From contig JAITDM010000261.1 of the NCBI GenBank assembly GCA_031282535.1, positions 1-6,994 of the forward strand: a stretch of 6,994 nucleotides of DNA, read 5' to 3'. The notes under the pieces were generated by a model. The model saw nothing but the letters and a program-made list of their open reading frames with translations, made no database searches and was not told the DNA's origin. The DNA comes from Oscillospiraceae bacterium. GTDB lineage: Bacteria; Bacillota; Clostridia; Oscillospirales; UBA929. Position 1 is the first letter of the stretch, and each line of letters opens with the position of its first letter. A program made the position numbers and the translations under genes. Shown here in pieces: positions 6,295 to 6,994 of the stretch.

Positions 6295-6311
6295 TAATGA
6301 TCATGTCATTA
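6295..6311. promoter_or_regulatory. 17-bp dyad TAATGA-N5-TCATTA, operator-like
   Basis: TAATGA (6295-6300) and TCATTA (6306-6311) are perfect inverted half-sites with a 5-nt spacer, the size and shape of a dimeric repressor site. Just upstream is TTGACG (6288-6293), a possible -35 for the NTF2-like gene, but the best -10 at correct spacing (TAGATA, 6310-6315) matches only 3 of 6. No regulator gene is in the window. Confidence 0.35.
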
Positions 6312-6345
6312 GATAGATACTTTGTAGTGACCCTTGGAAAAAACG

Positions 6346-6380
6346 AACCCTGTGTTTGCAATGCTTTGCGGGTTTTTTCT
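6346..6380 (+). other. Possible leader hairpin with T-tract upstream of the NTF2-like gene
   Basis: AACCC (6346-6350) can pair with GGGTT (6370-6374), and GCAA (6358-6361) with TTGC (6366-6369) across a TGCT loop, leaving a 7-nt left bulge. A T-rich run continues to 6378. It resembles a weak terminator or attenuator in the 5' leader, but the bulge makes it uncertain. No gene upstream on this strand needs a terminator here. Confidence 0.3.
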
Positions 6381-6400
6381 CGAAACTTTGGTTGATTTTT

Positions 6401-6444
6401 AACATTTCAGCAACAATTTTCAAACATTTTCTAAACATCGAAAC
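6401..6444. repeat. Four tandem 11-bp units starting AACA
   Basis: AACATTTCAGC (6401), AACAATTTTCA (6412), AACATTTTCTA (6423) and AACATCGAAAC (6434) start exactly 11 bp apart. Each unit begins AACA and the first three have a T-rich middle. Spacing of about one helical turn would place the same face of each unit on one side of the DNA. This may be intrinsic bending or protein binding, or low-complexity AT sequence. Confidence 0.5.
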
Positions 6445-6530
6445 GATAAATTCATAAACGGTAAGAGGGAAAGGAAAAACGCCACGGACTGCGGCAGATC
6501 CTTTCGCAGCTCGAAACAATCATTTTTGAA

Positions 6531-6536
6531 AGGGAG
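6531..6536 (+). promoter_or_regulatory. Ribosome-binding site of the NTF2-like gene
   Basis: AGGGAG lies 8 nt before ATG 6545 and fixes this start. No other start codon in frame upstream is better placed. Confidence 0.75.
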
Positions 6537-6544
6537 ATCAAACC

Positions 6545-6931
6545 ATGAGTTTGCAGGAAAAAATCAAGGACCGCTTGGAGACGGGCTTCAAAAACTGGAA
6601 TGGCGGCTACGAAAACTGGCTTGTGTGGTGTAACGAATTGTACGATGATACGTCAATGTACAATGTGTACGGGCATCGCCTGACGCTGAAACAGTATCAG
6701 GATATGATGGGGGATCTGTTTAAGAAGCAGGACATCGTCCTCGGCCAATTTCACAACATGCTGATTGTCAACGATTGGGCAGCGATTCGCTATGACGTCG
6801 AGGTCATCGATCTCAAAACCAAAGAGAAAACGACCCAGCAAACGATGGAGTTCGTGCGTTTTAAAGAAACGCCGGCCGGCGTCAAGGTTGATGAGGGTTG
6901 GGCTTGCTCAACCGTTCCGCTTTCCGCTTAA
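6545..6931 (+). CDS. NTF2/SnoaL-like small cytoplasmic protein, function unknown
   Basis: The product has 128 residues with no signal peptide or membrane segment. Size and layout suit the NTF2/SnoaL-like cone fold: N-terminal helices rich in aromatics (FKNWNGGYENWLVWCNELYD, 15-34), a middle segment TLKQYQDMMGDLF (47-59), then beta strands LIVNDWAAIRYDVEVID (73-89), TMEFVRFKE (100-108) and the terminal EGWACSTVPLS (117-127). The fold hosts both enzymes and ligand binders. I see no clear catalytic dyad, so no reaction is proposed. GC is about 48% and AAA/GAT/TTT-type codons are common, unlike the GC-rich exporter genes. That may reflect acquisition or a different expression class. It is transcribed away from the SASP gene behind a long AT-rich leader. 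No terminator is visible in the remaining 63 bases. Coding status is firm; fold assignment is from pattern recall. Confidence 0.82.
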   Translation: MSLQEKIKDRLETGFKNWNGGYENWLVWCNELYDDTSMYNVYGHRLTLKQYQDMMGDLFKKQDIVLGQFHNMLIVNDWAAIRYDVEVIDLKTKEKTTQQTMEFVRFKETPAGVKVDEGWACSTVPLSA

Positions 6932-6994
6932 TCAACGAAAGAGGGTCGACCGACATCCGACAAGCCGCTTGGCTGATTGCGGCGAATATCGGAG

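Larger units (their letters stand above)
6160..6544. other. AT-rich divergent intergenic region, no credible gene
   Basis: This 385-nt gap separates the divergent SASP and NTF2-like genes. GC counted over 6241-6540 is 114 of 300 (38%), far below the coding DNA to the left. A 72-codon minus-strand frame (6519-6301) exists but has no convincing ribosome site, domain or composition. The region contains the candidate sigma-G promoter, several dyads, an 11-bp-phased repeat, three TCGAAAC copies and a possible leader hairpin. No riboswitch class was recognised. Confidence 0.7.

Noticed and set aside
6470..6497. Possible sigma-H promoter (AAAGGAAAA as -35)
   Set aside because: The -35 fits the RNAGGAWWW pattern, but the -10 at the required spacing keeps only part of RNNGAAT, and the -35 lies in a purine-rich run.
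6489..6509. CTGCG/CGCAG 5-bp hairpin before the NTF2-like ribosome site
   Set aside because: Short stem with an 11-nt loop and no T-tract; expected by chance.
6301..6519. 72-codon minus-strand frame in the intergenic region
   Set aside because: No ribosome site, no recognisable motif, and it overlaps the phased repeat and dyads. Such a frame is plausible by chance at this length.
6932..6994. Start of another gene or a terminator at the right edge
   Set aside because: There is no ATG/GTG behind a ribosome site. GCCGC/GCGGC (6964-6983) forms only a 5-bp stem without a T-tract, and GGTCGACC (6944-6951) is an isolated palindrome.

Overview
The window looks like the chromosome of a spore-forming, high-GC Firmicute, most likely a Clostridia/Oscillospiraceae-type bacterium. 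Three things suggest this: an alpha/beta-type small acid-soluble spore protein, a secreted protein with S-layer-homology (SLH) repeats, and a YknXYZ/MacAB-type export system with no visible outer-membrane partner. The placement is inference, since no rRNA or other taxonomic marker is present. The first 5.9 kb is clearly GC-rich. GC drops to about 38% (counted by eye) in the 6241-6540 intergenic stretch and to about 48% in the last gene.

Layout: (1) bases 2-5893 hold four co-directional, tightly packed plus-strand genes. They are a membrane-fusion/adaptor protein (5' end cut off by the window edge), its ABC ATPase, its FtsX/MacB-type permease, and an SLH-domain protein. Gaps are 5, 70 and 24 nt, so they probably form one transcription unit. 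It ends at a strong hairpin terminator (5919-5967) that reads as a terminator in both directions. (2) A minus-strand spore-protein gene (5971-6159) converges on that terminator and has a plausible sigma-G promoter. (3) An AT-rich divergent intergenic region of 385 bp (6160-6544) carries dyad symmetries, an 11-bp-phased repeat and a possible leader hairpin. (4) A plus-strand NTF2/SnoaL-like orphan gene occupies 6545-6931. The last 63 bases hold no recognisable gene.

How the genes may work together: the ATPase and permease form the energised membrane unit, and the adaptor spans the cell-wall side. The SLH protein is expected to be secreted and bound to secondary cell-wall polymer, so the operon pairs an export/envelope machine with a wall-anchored protein. 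The substrate cannot be read from the sequence. The most unusual element is the adaptor. It has two lipoyl/beta-barrel cores in one chain, a 60-bp in-frame tandem repeat encoding a Gly-rich insert, and a GGGM repeat near its C-terminus. I found no CRISPR array, transposase, tRNA, rRNA or clear mobile element.
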